A stretch of 64,000 nt of DNA. Source: Caldilinea sp. CFX5. GTDB taxonomy: Bacteria > Chloroflexota > Anaerolineae > Caldilineales > Caldilineaceae. Position 1 is the first letter of the stretch. Each line of letters opens with the position of its first letter. Of this stretch, positions 17,713 through 26,554 are shown one piece after another. The position numbers were made by a program, and so were the translations under genes. The stretch lies in the NCBI GenBank assembly GCA_021405325.1, contig QWII01000016.1, positions 62,001-126,000 of the forward strand. Reading direction: 5' to 3'. The notes under the pieces were generated by a model that worked only from the letters and a program-made list of their open reading frames with translations, had not been told where the DNA came from and made no database searches.

Positions 17713-18675
17713 TCATGCACAATCCGGTTGCGCCACCCCGCGCCAACGGCTGGGGAAAACTGCCTCCCCCCGTTCGATCAGGCGAGTGCGCGCGGCCTCC
17801 CACAACGCTGTCCATTGACGATGATCGGTCAGCACGGTTTCCGGGTGTTGACGGCTGCGCGCCACAAAGCCGGGAAATTCATCACGCCCGGTGGGTAAGC
17901 CGACCGGCGAATAGCGCAGGTCAAAGCTAAAGCGGATGTCATCACTGTGGTTGGGCAGCGAGCAATGTTTGGTCAGGCGATGGAAAAAGAGCGCGCTGCC
18001 CGCCTTCATCGGCACCGGCGTGACATAGGCGTCGCGAAACCTGGCCGGGATTTCAAAACAGTGGGGCGCCAAGCCCTCCCGGTGGCTGCCGGGGATCATA
18101 CAGAGACAGCCGTTTTCTTCCGTGGCATCCGTAATGGGAATCCAGACACTGAGGATATCGGTGTCGTCGGCATCGGCGGTAATCACCCCTTGATCCTGGT
18201 GCCACGGCGTGGCCGATAGATAGCCGTTGCCGGGGGCACCGGACGGCACGGCGGCTTCCGGCGGTTTGATGCGGGCATGTTGAATCGGGTTGGAATAGAT
18301 CTCGCCGCCGATCAACAACTCCACTACATCGAGCAGGCGCGGGTGGGTGAGCAGCTTAAAGACCGCCGCGCTGGTGTGGATCGGCGTCGCGGCGTTGTAC
18401 GTGGCGAGTTTGGGTAGCGAGATGTCCAGATGATAGCTCTCGGCATCGCTGATCTGGCTGATCACAGCGGTGGCGCGCTGGTGAAAGGGTAGGTCGGCGT
18501 AGGCGGACGGCAGCTTGCCTTCGGCGTGCCAGCGCACCGCCAGGCGATCCAGCAGCGCCGCGTAATCGTCAAGGATCGGTTGAATGGTCTCCTGTTGGTC
18601 AAGCAGATGCTCGACGACAACATAACCGTTCTGCGCAAATTGTGCTTGGATGGTGGTTGCAGTTTGGGTTTTCAT
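17713..18675 (-). CDS. Phytanoyl-CoA dioxygenase (PhyH) family protein
   Basis: A 320-residue Fe(II)/2-oxoglutarate oxygenase. The iron site is H159-Q-D161 (TPWHQDQG) with distal His237 (RLTKHCSLPN) and Arg248/Arg254 (DDIRFSFDLRY) for 2-oxoglutarate. NGCLCMIPGSHREGL is the usual PhyH strand-turn before the distal His. It differs strongly from the PhyH at 2599-3459, so they are not a recent duplicate pair. It sits upstream of the dead glycosidase-like gene in the same direction (32 nt), as a former operon. Confidence 0.9.
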   Translation of the reverse strand: MKTQTATTIQAQFAQNGYVVVEHLLDQQETIQPILDDYAALLDRLAVRWHAEGKLPSAYADLPFHQRATAVISQISDAESYHLDISLPKLATYNAATPIHTSAAVFKLLTHPRLLDVVELLIGGEIYSNPIQHARIKPPEAAVPSGAPGNGYLSATPWHQDQGVITADADDTDILSVWIPITDATEENGCLCMIPGSHREGLAPHCFEIPARFRDAYVTPVPMKAGSALFFHRLTKHCSLPNHSDDIRFSFDLRYSPVGLPTGRDEFPGFVARSRQHPETVLTDHRQWTALWEAARTRLIERGEAVFPSRWRGVAQPDCA

Positions 18676-18924
18676 GATAGTCTTTCATCTCGGAAAAAGC
18701 AATTGATCCCCGGCGCTCCCTGTGCAGGGATCGGCAAAACAGAGCAATATGATTATCCTGTAGTTGTTTTTTCCTGTCAACCAGGCAAAAAGGGGGCGTC
18801 CGAAAAAAGGGGTGCGTTTGCCCCGAATTTGATACTGCTGGCGAATGTCAGATGTCGATGGTAAGGTCCCCGGCACAGGCCAGGAGTTGTAGGTAAAGCG
18901 CTCCCATAGGCGCTGGCGCGGGCG

Positions 18925-19598
18925 GTGGCTGTGCGAATACAGGCCGCTGCTGCCATTCCTGCTTGGGGCCACGCCCGCTTTGCACACGAGCAGTTGCAGA
19001 TTGAACGGCTGCTCGAACAGAGGCAGTTGCAGCCGGCCTATACCAAAGCCACGGCGCTGCTGGCGCAGACCAAAGCGGCGGGGCCAGCAGCCTATGGCGG
19101 GGTCGATTATCATTTGGCCATGGCATTGCCAACACTCTGCGCCAACTCAAACGCTACGACGAAGCCCGCACGGAAATCATGCGGGCGATTGAGTGTTATC
19201 AACCGTTTGGTGCTGCGGTGGAATTGTGGAAAAGTTTCAACAACCTGCACGACATCGAAACGGCGGTCGGCAACCAGGCGGCAGCGCGAGCGGCGTGGGT
19301 GCAGGCCCGGGACGCCTATCTCGCCTATCGGCGGCAGGGTGGGTATGTGCAGGCGTGGGGTGGGAAGTTAGTGGATGACGTGTTGGGGATGCTTGCACAG
19401 CAGAAAGCTGATGAAGTCAACGCACTGTTTCAGGAGCTTACCAGCGATGCAGAGACACCTGACTCGATCAAGCAGTTGATCCAATCTATGCGCTCGATTT
19501 TCAATGGCTCCCGCGACCCGGCGCTGGCCGATGAGCCAACGCTCTCTTATGCCGATGCGGCGGAGATTCTCTTCTTGCTGGAGCGGCTGGGGGGCTAG
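18925..19598 (+). pseudogene. TPR-protein C-terminal fragment with frameshift
   Basis: Two frames encode one broken helical-repeat protein. The first (18925 to ~19125) includes FAHEQLQIERLLEQRQLQ and ends at DYHLAM. The second (from ~19125 to 19598) continues IANTLRQLKRYDEARTEIM, RAIECYQPFG, ARDAYLAYRRQGG and ends LFLLERLGG. A one-base change near 19120 separates them. The tail resembles the C-terminus of bacterial ATPase-TPR proteins, in which the AYLAYRR.GG motif precedes the last repeats. The N-terminal ATPase part is gone. Confidence 0.65.
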
Positions 19599-19627
19599 AT
19601 TTTTGCCCACACCGGGACGAACCACCA

Positions 19628-19863
19628 GCGTGCGTGGCACTGACCAAGACCGCTCGCCCCCACCTTCATCGTACTGGTCAGTGCCGCGCACGCGAGGATA
19701 GCCCTCACGCGAGGATAGCCCTTTGAATTTATGATTAGGACTATTGCAATATAAGTCAGTGCCGCGCACGCGAGGATAGCCTCCACGCCCCGTCCCCGCG
19801 TGCGCGGCACTGACCAGTGGGTTGAGGTGTAAACAGCGTGGTCTTGGTCAGTGCCACGCACGC
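19628..19863. repeat. Nested palindromes built on a TGGTCAGTGCC-CGCACGC unit
   Basis: Five copies of a ~20-bp unit alternate in orientation: 19630-19645, 19675-19699, 19754-19779, 19797-19816 and 19844-19863. The outer pair (19628-19650 with 19841-19863) is an exact 23-bp inverted repeat. The inner pair (19675-19694 with 19797-19816) is an exact 20-bp inverted repeat. GCGAGGATAGCC follows three times. This looks like repeated insertion of one REP-like unit into itself. The region lies between pseudogenes and contains no gene. Confidence 0.8.
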
Positions 19864-19888
19864 TACCTGCCGCCGGCAAAGTCAGCGC

Positions 19889-19990
19889 TCACGCCGCGCG
19901 ATAAAGCAGTTCCAGCCCGGCGGCGAGGCGATCCACAATCGGGGGTGCCGGCGGTATGGGGCATGGCGATGACGTTGGGCAGACCCCCTT
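19889..19990 (-). pseudogene. C-terminal scrap of a 2-hydroxyacid dehydrogenase-like protein
   Basis: On the minus strand GLPNVIAMPHTAG, a typical C-terminal stretch of D-isomer 2-hydroxyacid dehydrogenases, is followed after a frame change by VDRLAAGLELLYRAA and a TGA stop at 19889-19891. Only ~30 residues survive, so it is a relic. Identification rests on the NVIA.PHTAG motif. Confidence 0.5.
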
Positions 19991-20013
19991 CACCTTGTCA
20001 CCTTGTCATGGGC

Positions 20014-20766
20014 CTAGGGCGTCTCAATGACCGATGTGAGACCGCCGTCCACAACGACATAGGTGCCGGTCATATAGGCGGAGAGATCCGAGGCCAGGAA
20101 GAGGGCAACGTTGGCAATATCTTCCGGTTGCCCGTTGCGGCGCAGGATACAATGTTGGGCGATCTGCTGGCGTTGTTCCGGAGTGACATCTTTCCACAAA
20201 CCAGTTTCGACCGCGCCTGGTAGGATCGCGTTGACGCGCAGCGTCGGCGCGTGGTCAATGGCGAGGGAGCGCGTGAGGGCCAACACGCCCCCCTTTGCCG
20301 CCTGGTAGGCCGAGGCATTCGCATAGCCACGAATTGAATGCACCGAGCCGGTGATGATCATCACCCCGCCGCCGTCGGCCAGCATCCGGGGGACGGCACA
20401 ATGGGCGATCATCCAGGTCGCTTTCAGGCAGACGGCAATCGTCCAGTCCCAGTCGGCCTCGCTGATTTCCGGCGCCGGCCCGCCGATGGAAGCGGCGGCA
20501 TTGCTGTGGATAATATCAAGGCGGCCATAGTGCTGGTAGGCCGCGTCGATCATGGCGCGCACCGGCTCCATCTTGCCGACATCGGTCTGGAGAAAGATGC
20601 TGTCGCCGCCGGCGGCGCGAATGGCGTCCACAGTTGTCTGGCCACCTTCGGCATTGACATCGACGACCACTACCCGTGCGCCTTGCTGTGCAAAGAGGCG
20701 CGCCGTTGCACGGCCAATGCCGGAACCGGCGCCGGTAATCAAGGCAACTTTGTTTGCCAGTAGCAT
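20014..20766 (-). CDS. SDR family oxidoreductase (short-chain dehydrogenase)
   Basis: A 250-residue classical SDR. Nucleotide motif TGAGSGIG (11-18); NNAG-type motif altered to SNAAAS; catalytic Ser141 (IITGSVHS), Tyr154 and Lys158 (YQAAK). The C-terminal YMTGTYVVVDGG is also typical. A longer in-frame start at 21006 would add 80 residues derived from a palindromic intergenic repeat, so ATG 20766 is chosen. It likely oxidises a sugar or polyol hydroxyl. Upstream, in the same direction, is a bicupin gene. Confidence 0.92.
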   Translation of the reverse strand: MLLANKVALITGAGSGIGRATARLFAQQGARVVVVDVNAEGGQTTVDAIRAAGGDSIFLQTDVGKMEPVRAMIDAAYQHYGRLDIIHSNAAASIGGPAPEISEADWDWTIAVCLKATWMIAHCAVPRMLADGGGVMIITGSVHSIRGYANASAYQAAKGGVLALTRSLAIDHAPTLRVNAILPGAVETGLWKDVTPEQRQQIAQHCILRRNGQPEDIANVALFLASDLSAYMTGTYVVVDGGLTSVIETP

Positions 20767-20795
20767 AGATCCTCGTTTCTGGGTGAGTAAAGAAG

Positions 20796-20870
20796 CAAAG
20801 TTAACACAGATAGGGAGGAACACAGATGGATTAACCAAATCCGTGTTCCTCCCTATCTGTGTTAACTTTG
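20796..20870. repeat. Near-perfect ~31-bp inverted repeat
   Basis: The left arm (20796-20826, CAAAGTTAACACAGATAGGG start) and right arm (20839-20870, ending CTATCTGTGTTAACTTTG) pair with at most one or two mismatches around a 12-nt loop. It lies between the cupin stop and the SDR start and resembles in style the repeats at 6162 and 22722 (AACACNGATAG-type). Confidence 0.82.
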
Positions 20871-20896
20871 AAAAGCTGACTTGTGCCGTCGCATGT

Positions 20897-21577
20897 TTAT
20901 GACTGAACCCGCTCCCGCACCAGGATTGCGCGAGCGCCGGAGCTTGTCCAAACGTGGCGTACAAGGTCGGTGCGCAGGAGCGCAACATCGCCTTTGTAGA
21001 GTTCAAAGGTTTGATCGCCGAGGGTCACATGCAGAACGCCATCGCAAACGAGCCAATGTTCGTTGCTGGGTAGTTGGCTTTGGGCGATACTTTCACCGGC
21101 GGCCAGTGTCACCATGCGCAGCTCACGGAAAGGGCAACGAGAGTCGGGGTTGGCGACTGGCCCGGTGTTCAGCGCACCGGGGACGACGAAGCCCGGCACC
21201 GTTTTCACCGGTGGCCCGTCCTCCTCGACCAGGATGTGGATGGGGCGTTTCTGCCGCTCCAGGCGAGTGACGATGGCGTTGTTCTCGCCGTTGCTGTACA
21301 TCTGAAAGTGGTGGACGACCCCCATTGGCGTATAGACCAGCGTGTTGGGCGTAATGGCAAAACGCTCATCATCCAGCCAGACTTCGCCCGTGCCGGCGGA
21401 AAAGAGCCAGATTTCGTCACAGTCATGGTAATGCGGTTCGACCCCCGCCCCAATGCGCTGCTCCGGGAAGTGGCGGATGATAGCAAAGGGCGTCCAGTCC
21501 GGGTAGCAATCCTGTTCCCAGTAGTGGGTGTTTGAGTTATGTGAAAAGATCCAGTAGTGGCTGTTGCGGATGATCAT
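20897..21577 (-). CDS. Bicupin domain protein
   Basis: A 226-residue protein with two cupin-like halves. The first holds metal-type ligands in PHYHDCDEIWLF with a second-motif His in PMGVVHHF. The second, shorter half (EHWLVCDGVLHVTLGD, then LLRTDLVRHVW) lacks a complete ligand set. Such proteins isomerise or cleave small sugars or act as sugar-binding regulators; the role here is unknown. ATG 21577 is preferred to 21598 because GGGGG lies 6 nt upstream of it. Confidence 0.78.
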   Translation of the reverse strand: MIIRNSHYWIFSHNSNTHYWEQDCYPDWTPFAIIRHFPEQRIGAGVEPHYHDCDEIWLFSAGTGEVWLDDERFAITPNTLVYTPMGVVHHFQMYSNGENNAIVTRLERQKRPIHILVEEDGPPVKTVPGFVVPGALNTGPVANPDSRCPFRELRMVTLAAGESIAQSQLPSNEHWLVCDGVLHVTLGDQTFELYKGDVALLRTDLVRHVWTSSGARAILVRERVQS

Positions 21578-21721
21578 AAATTCCCCCTTTGGTGGCAATT
21601 ATTCTATGTTACGCCAACGGCTTTGTCAACGCACTCCCCCTTGCGTTTGGGCCGGATATCCCTCTTGATGTATACTCCGGTTGCAATTTCACCACGATTG
21701 ACAAACCGAAGTACAGCCAAT

Positions 21722-22690
21722 ATGTTTAAGCAGATTCAGAACTTGCCGGTGGTTCACCTGGCCGCCTTTGCCGAGATTGAGGAAAAACGTCCGGTGTTAT
21801 TGGTCACGTCGCTGCCGGCGTGGCGGGCGGTGCAGGCGCAGTTGCACTTGCCGATTGCTGCCCAGTGCATTGTACACGAGGCGACAACCAGCCATTGGGA
21901 TGACCTGTTGCAACCCATCCGCAGCGCAGCCCAACCACTGTGCGAAGTCGTCTACGCCGTCGGTGGTGGGCTGGTGGCCGATGCAGCCAAATATGCGGCG
22001 GCGCAACTGGGCTTGCCGCTGGTCTGTTTGCCCACGGCGCTGTCGGTTGATGCGTTTATCACGTCCGCCTCCGGCATTCGGCGCGACGGCTGTGTCGTCT
22101 ACATTCCCAGCAAAGTGCCGGAAACGTTGATTCTCGATCTGGCCGTCATTGCGGCGGCGCCGGCATCGATTCGGGCCGCGGGGATCTGCGATCTGCTTTC
22201 GATTGCCACTGGTTGTTGGGACTGGCACTTTGCTCACGAGCGGGGCAAAAATCCGCCGGGTATGGCGTATGTGCCGTGGGTGGCGGCCAATGCCCAGTCG
22301 ATTTTGCAAGGCGCCTATGACTGCGCCGAAGCTGCCGGTCGCGGCGATCCCGATGGCTTGAAAACGCTCTACGATTGTCTAGCCCTGGAAGTGCAACTCT
22401 GCAACCAGATCGGTCACAGCCGTCCGGAAGAGGGCAGCGAACATTTCTTTGCCTACGCCGTCGAAAATGTGCTGGGGCACGGCTTGCCCCACGGCGACCT
22501 GGTGGGACCGGGCATCCTAATCGCGGCCCAGCGCCAGGGCCAGGAGACCACGGCGTTGGAACAGGCGCTCAACGCCTGCCACATCCCCCTTAATAATATC
22601 CCGCCCAGCATCATTGAACAGACCTTACACGGGTTACCGGCCTACTGTGTCAAACATAAGCTCTGGTATTCACGGGCGCATGAACCGTGA
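21722..22690 (+). CDS. Iron/zinc-containing alcohol dehydrogenase, AraM/sn-glycerol-1-phosphate dehydrogenase-like
   Basis: A 322-residue member of the dehydroquinate synthase/iron-ADH fold. NAD site VGGGLVADAAKYAA (GGG 81-83) and LPTALSVDAFITSASGIR are hallmarks of the G1P dehydrogenase/AraM branch. Metal ligands fit Asp157 (GICDLLS), His241 (GSEHFF) and His257 (GLPHGD). Known relatives reduce dihydroxyacetone phosphate to glycerol-1-phosphate or act in arabinose use. Context of sugar enzymes favours a catabolic role here. The N-terminus is shorter than in archaeal enzymes. Confidence 0.82.
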   Translation: MFKQIQNLPVVHLAAFAEIEEKRPVLLVTSLPAWRAVQAQLHLPIAAQCIVHEATTSHWDDLLQPIRSAAQPLCEVVYAVGGGLVADAAKYAAAQLGLPLVCLPTALSVDAFITSASGIRRDGCVVYIPSKVPETLILDLAVIAAAPASIRAAGICDLLSIATGCWDWHFAHERGKNPPGMAYVPWVAANAQSILQGAYDCAEAAGRGDPDGLKTLYDCLALEVQLCNQIGHSRPEEGSEHFFAYAVENVLGHGLPHGDLVGPGILIAAQRQGQETTALEQALNACHIPLNNIPPSIIEQTLHGLPAYCVKHKLWYSRAHEP

Positions 22691-22721
22691 AGATTGACCC
22701 ATTTGGGCAGTCAGTATTTGC

Positions 22722-22779
22722 GTTAACACCGATAGGAAAGAGCATGGTTTTTATCCGTGTTTCTTCCTATCGGTGTTAC
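22722..22779. repeat. Inverted repeat, AACACCGATAGGAA type
   Basis: TTAACACCGATAGGAA and TTCCTATCGGTGTTA pair around a ~25-nt loop, just after the AraM-like gene and before the convergent M24 gene. It could serve as a terminator-like structure, though no U-tract follows. Confidence 0.75.
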
Positions 22780-22849
22780 CTGTTTTAGGCTTCTAGCGTT
22801 TTTCACAGGGCGGATCGAAGCTTGGTTGGCGCCGTGATGATGAGACTGT

Positions 22850-24253
22850 TCACCGCATTGCAAATATCTGCTGCGGGTTTAGGAAAAAGGGCGGTACAAT
22901 CGCTGGGATATTGGAGAGCGGCAGTAACTCCGGCGGCAGTTCAATCCCCAGTACATCTTGCATAAAGGCGCGGCGCTGTTGACAGCGGGCATAACAGTCA
23001 GGGTACTGCGTCGCCAACGCCTGTCGCAACGCTTCATCCGCGACCACCACGCCATCCTCGGCGCGTGTCGAATAATAGACCGGCGATGACGGAATAATAT
23101 CCACTTGGAACACCATGCCCGATTGAATCAAATCCGTTGAACCGGCATAGATCGGCGAACTGAGCCACTCATCCAGGTGAATCAGATGGCCGGGGTTGAG
23201 GAAGATGCCGTAGCGGTCGAAGGGCAGCCGTTCGTCGATCAAACGGGCCAGTTCACCACCGGGCGTGCCGATGCGCAACCGGCCATACCATGCGCTGATG
23301 GCGGCAAAGTAGGGGCCGGCATAGTTGTCCACATAATCCTGCGCGGCCAGGGGGAGATCACCGGCGTCGGTTGCCACCCAGCCGGCACGACAACTGTTGC
23401 TGCCCCAATAGGCCAGATTGGTAGAGAGCGGCTCACCCCGGCGAATCAGCTCGCCGCTGGGGCTGCCGAGACCCAGGTCGCGCCGGCCGCCGGTGGCAAA
23501 GGTGATATGACAGTTTAACGGCTCGCCATTGATCTGGGCCAGTTGCACCACCGCGTAGTCGGTCATGCCCTCACGCATCCCCAGCAGCATCTGTTTCATA
23601 CCCTCGGCGGCCAGCACGTTGGTGTACTCAAAGTAGGCGATCTCTGCTGGTGAACAGAGGGCGCGCAAGCCGTCACGCGGATTCATGAGCAGACCAGTGA
23701 CGTTGACCACCTGTTGCCAACCGGCCAGGCTGCGCAGCGTATCGACCAGGTAGGCCGGCAGGTCAATGGCGTGGACGCCATCGGGCTGTTCGGCGTCGGC
23801 AAAATATTTCCAGCCCACACAGCCCACGACGGAACTGTTGCCTATCCCTTCGCCGGCCAGAATCGCCTTGATCAACCGGCTACGTCCGCGCGGTTGGTTG
23901 AGCAGGGAGAAAGATTGGAACAACTCCCCGCGCAACTGCCCGGCGGCATAGAGCGGGCTGACACCCAAATAGCCATAACATTCATTACCCACCACTAGGA
24001 GCGGCGTTGGCGCTGTACCGATAATCAGCAGCGCCTCTTCAAAACGGGGGTCAAAGCCGGTGAGATAGGCCAAGTTGGCGAAATGCTCCCGGTCGCCATA
24101 AACCACCAGATGGGTCAATCCCAGCCGCGCCATCCTTGCCCGCGCCGCCGCGATACGTCCGGCAAACTCAGCTAGTTCTGGTCGCGGTGGCGGCGCGGCC
24201 ATGCCAAAATTGGGCCATTCGATTTCGATCAACTGATGCGTTTTGTTTGTCAT
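22850..24253 (-). CDS. M24-family (creatinase/Xaa-Pro aminopeptidase-like) protein
   Basis: A 467-residue pita-bread-fold protein. The N-terminal creatinase-like domain includes GLTHLVVYGDREHFANLAYL. The C-terminal half resembles M24 with GEPLSTNLAYWGSN, GIFLNPGHLIHLDEW and MVFQVDIIPSS. The usual D-D-H-E-E metal set is not fully evident by eye, so it may be a divergent or non-peptidase member. Start ATG 24253 (MTNKTHQ) is preferred to 24322, whose extra residues overlap an intergenic region. Function unknown beyond amide or C-N hydrolysis in the family. Confidence 0.72.
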   Translation of the reverse strand: MTNKTHQLIEIEWPNFGMAAPPPRPELAEFAGRIAAARARMARLGLTHLVVYGDREHFANLAYLTGFDPRFEEALLIIGTAPTPLLVVGNECYGYLGVSPLYAAGQLRGELFQSFSLLNQPRGRSRLIKAILAGEGIGNSSVVGCVGWKYFADAEQPDGVHAIDLPAYLVDTLRSLAGWQQVVNVTGLLMNPRDGLRALCSPAEIAYFEYTNVLAAEGMKQMLLGMREGMTDYAVVQLAQINGEPLNCHITFATGGRRDLGLGSPSGELIRRGEPLSTNLAYWGSNSCRAGWVATDAGDLPLAAQDYVDNYAGPYFAAISAWYGRLRIGTPGGELARLIDERLPFDRYGIFLNPGHLIHLDEWLSSPIYAGSTDLIQSGMVFQVDIIPSSPVYYSTRAEDGVVVADEALRQALATQYPDCYARCQQRRAFMQDVLGIELPPELLPLSNIPAIVPPFFLNPQQIFAMR

Positions 24254-24350
24254 AGGTCTTCTCTGTAGTAGGGGGATGTGCGTAATGCTTGCTGAACCGG
24301 TGAACTCCTCCCATAAGGACACTTGCGTTTAGCCTGGGGGTAGCTATTAA

Positions 24351-24414
24351 GTCCGCTCGGAGCCGGTCTGTGACCGGCGCTCAAACGCCGGTCACGGACC
24401 GGCTCCGAGCGGAC
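24351..24414. repeat. 29-bp GC-rich inverted repeat
   Basis: The left arm (24351-24379, GTCCGCTCGGAGCCGGTC start) and right arm (24386-24414) pair with one mismatch around a 6-nt loop. The imperfect direct repeats GCCTGGGGGTA and GCTTGGGGGTGAG stand outside each arm. It lies between the 5'-nucleotidase end and the M24 gene start, so a terminator or REP role is possible. Confidence 0.8.
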
Positions 24415-24495
24415 GGTTACGCTTGGGGGTGAGTAAGCTTTTTCGCCCCTAAACTCAGCCGTCCCTACGAGACAAAAACAGATGATTAGCTGCCA

Positions 24496-26286
24496 TTATT
24501 TGGGTTTCTCGGTGTAGGGGAACCAGCGGTAGTAGACGGCGGTAATGCGGCCTAGTTTGATTTTGTCTGCCGTGAGCGGCGAATTGGCGCCGATGTAGTC
24601 AGCCACCACGTCGGCCATGATAAAGCCGGTATCCACTTTGTCCTGCCCTTGGGTGAAGGAGGCGTAGCCATCACCGCCGGTCAACATAAAGTTGTTGGTG
24701 GCGACACGATAGTTGGCCGCGGGGGCAAGGGCGACAAAGCTGCCGTCATTTTGTTGAATTTCGACTTTGAGAACGCGCTGATTAGCCGGATAGCCAGTCG
24801 TATAGGTGAAACGCAGCCCGGCCACCTGTGGGAAGCGCCCGGCCACCAGTTCAATCTGACTGACGCCATTCTCTAACGCCGCCAAGAGTTGCGCGCCGGT
24901 CAGCGTCACCAGGGCAATGGTGTTGCCAAAGGGTAACACTTCCAAGACATTGCCCACCGTGACATCACCAACATTGATCGGGGCGCGAATGCCGCCGCCG
25001 TTGGTGATGGCCACTTGGGCGCCGTCATTGCGCGTCTTCTGGAGCAAGACATCGGCGATCAGGCTGCCTAGATTGGTTTCCCGCGTGCGTACATTGTTGC
25101 GCACCCCGTCCAGTTGCACTTGCGTCTCACCGACCTTCTGCTGGCGTAGAACGTCGAGCGGCGGTTTATAGTCGGTGTTAATGCGCGTTTCAATCGCGGC
25201 ATTCGGCTCAATATAACCGGCTTTGGTCGAATTGGCGATGACCTCAATGGGCGTGCCGGTTAGCTCGGAGACGCGCCCTTGCTCATCAAAACCGACATCA
25301 AAGACGCCCAACCAGCGCCCCCACTCCCAATCGGTCAACACCGGGACATTATCGCCGGCGCTGTTCGTGACAGGCGTCGGATATTCGCCTTGCTTGTTCG
25401 GTTGCGGCCCCAGCGGCGTGTGGCTGTGACCACCCAAGAAGAGGCTGATGCCGGCGGTCTTGGCGGCCAACGCTTTGTCAAGCGGATAGCCGATGTGGGT
25501 GAGCGCGATGACGGCATGGGCACCCTGGCTTTTTAACTCGGTCACCTGGGCATTCATCAGATTGGCCAGTTCGGTGTTGGCGTCCTCCGGGTCCGGGTTG
25601 CCGACAAAGGTGATCCCTTCGCCGACATTGCTGAGAATCGCCGTATCCGGCGCCGTTAGCCCAAAGATGCCGATCTTCTTGCCGGCGGCGGCGCCTTTGC
25701 TCAGGGTGATGATGGTGTTTTTGACAATTTTGCCATTCAGCGGCGATGCGGCGGTGGTGTCAATATTGGCGCTGATCACCGGGATAGCGACCGCAGCGGC
25801 GACAGAACCGCCGGGATTGACCGGCGGTACAAAGGCGGGGTCGGCGGCTTTCGCCATAAAATCGACCAAGGCTTGGGGGCCTTTATCAAATTCATGGTTG
25901 CCGATGGTAATGGCCTGGTATTGCATCGCCTTGTAAAATTCCAGATCGGCCAGCCCGTTGTACTGGTTGAAGTAAAGCGTGCCCTGGAAAACATCGCCGG
26001 CGTCCAACAACAAGACATCGAGATCGGCGCCGGCGCTCTGGCGTTGGCTCTCGATCAAGGTGTAGCGGCGCGCAACACCGCCGTGAAGCGGTTGGGGTGG
26101 CGTTGCGCTGTCGAGGACTGGCTCAATCCGCGCGTGATGGTCATTGGTGTGGAGAATGCGCACTTTGAAGGCCGTTGGCCCGGCATCGGCAAAGGCCAGA
26201 TGAAAGCTGCGATTGGCGTAGAGGGTTACGGCAACGCCGGCGGCTGCCATCTGCTTGAGAAAGGTACGACGTGAGATCGGTTGCAT
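24496..26286 (-). CDS. Tat-exported bifunctional metallophosphatase/5'-nucleotidase (UshA-like)
   Basis: A 596-residue extracytoplasmic phosphatase. Start ATG 26286 has GGAGAGG upstream. The N-terminus reads MQPISRRTFLKQMAAAGV, a Tat signal. The metallophosphatase domain has RILHTNDHHARIEP, LLDAGDVFQG, GNHEFDKG and FLGGHSHTPLG. The C-terminal nucleotidase domain includes NGGGIRAPINVGDVTVGN and VLPFGNTI. It would dephosphorylate nucleotides or UDP-sugars outside the membrane, for phosphate or purine scavenging. No nucleoside transporter is adjacent. Confidence 0.93.
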   Translation of the reverse strand: MQPISRRTFLKQMAAAGVAVTLYANRSFHLAFADAGPTAFKVRILHTNDHHARIEPVLDSATPPQPLHGGVARRYTLIESQRQSAGADLDVLLLDAGDVFQGTLYFNQYNGLADLEFYKAMQYQAITIGNHEFDKGPQALVDFMAKAADPAFVPPVNPGGSVAAAVAIPVISANIDTTAASPLNGKIVKNTIITLSKGAAAGKKIGIFGLTAPDTAILSNVGEGITFVGNPDPEDANTELANLMNAQVTELKSQGAHAVIALTHIGYPLDKALAAKTAGISLFLGGHSHTPLGPQPNKQGEYPTPVTNSAGDNVPVLTDWEWGRWLGVFDVGFDEQGRVSELTGTPIEVIANSTKAGYIEPNAAIETRINTDYKPPLDVLRQQKVGETQVQLDGVRNNVRTRETNLGSLIADVLLQKTRNDGAQVAITNGGGIRAPINVGDVTVGNVLEVLPFGNTIALVTLTGAQLLAALENGVSQIELVAGRFPQVAGLRFTYTTGYPANQRVLKVEIQQNDGSFVALAPAANYRVATNNFMLTGGDGYASFTQGQDKVDTGFIMADVVADYIGANSPLTADKIKLGRITAVYYRWFPYTEKPK

Positions 26287-26554
26287 AGAATTCCTCTCCG
26301 GGTTGATTATGAATTTAGAGTTGATATTCACTTGTTATCACAGTCGGGGATTGCGCTTCGGTTCAATGTGTCGTCTTTGCCGGGCGTCGGAAGCACACTA
26401 TCTCCTATCCGTGCTACAATGCAATAGACAGTCATTCAAATCATACAGATTGCCGAACAACTGCTAACATTTTCCTTAACGATGGTTAATGCCTGGTTAT
26501 GCTTTAGCAGCGTTGCGGCAGAGGTGGAATTAAGTCAAAAGGAGTATACCATTT

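Noticed and set aside
19595..19879. Small frames within the nested palindrome region (for example VRGTDQ repeats)
   Set aside because: They are translations of repeat units in both orientations without ribosome sites.
20767..21006. 80-residue N-terminal extension of the SDR
   Set aside because: It overlaps the end of the cupin gene and a palindrome; the Rossmann motif should begin within ~10 residues of the start.
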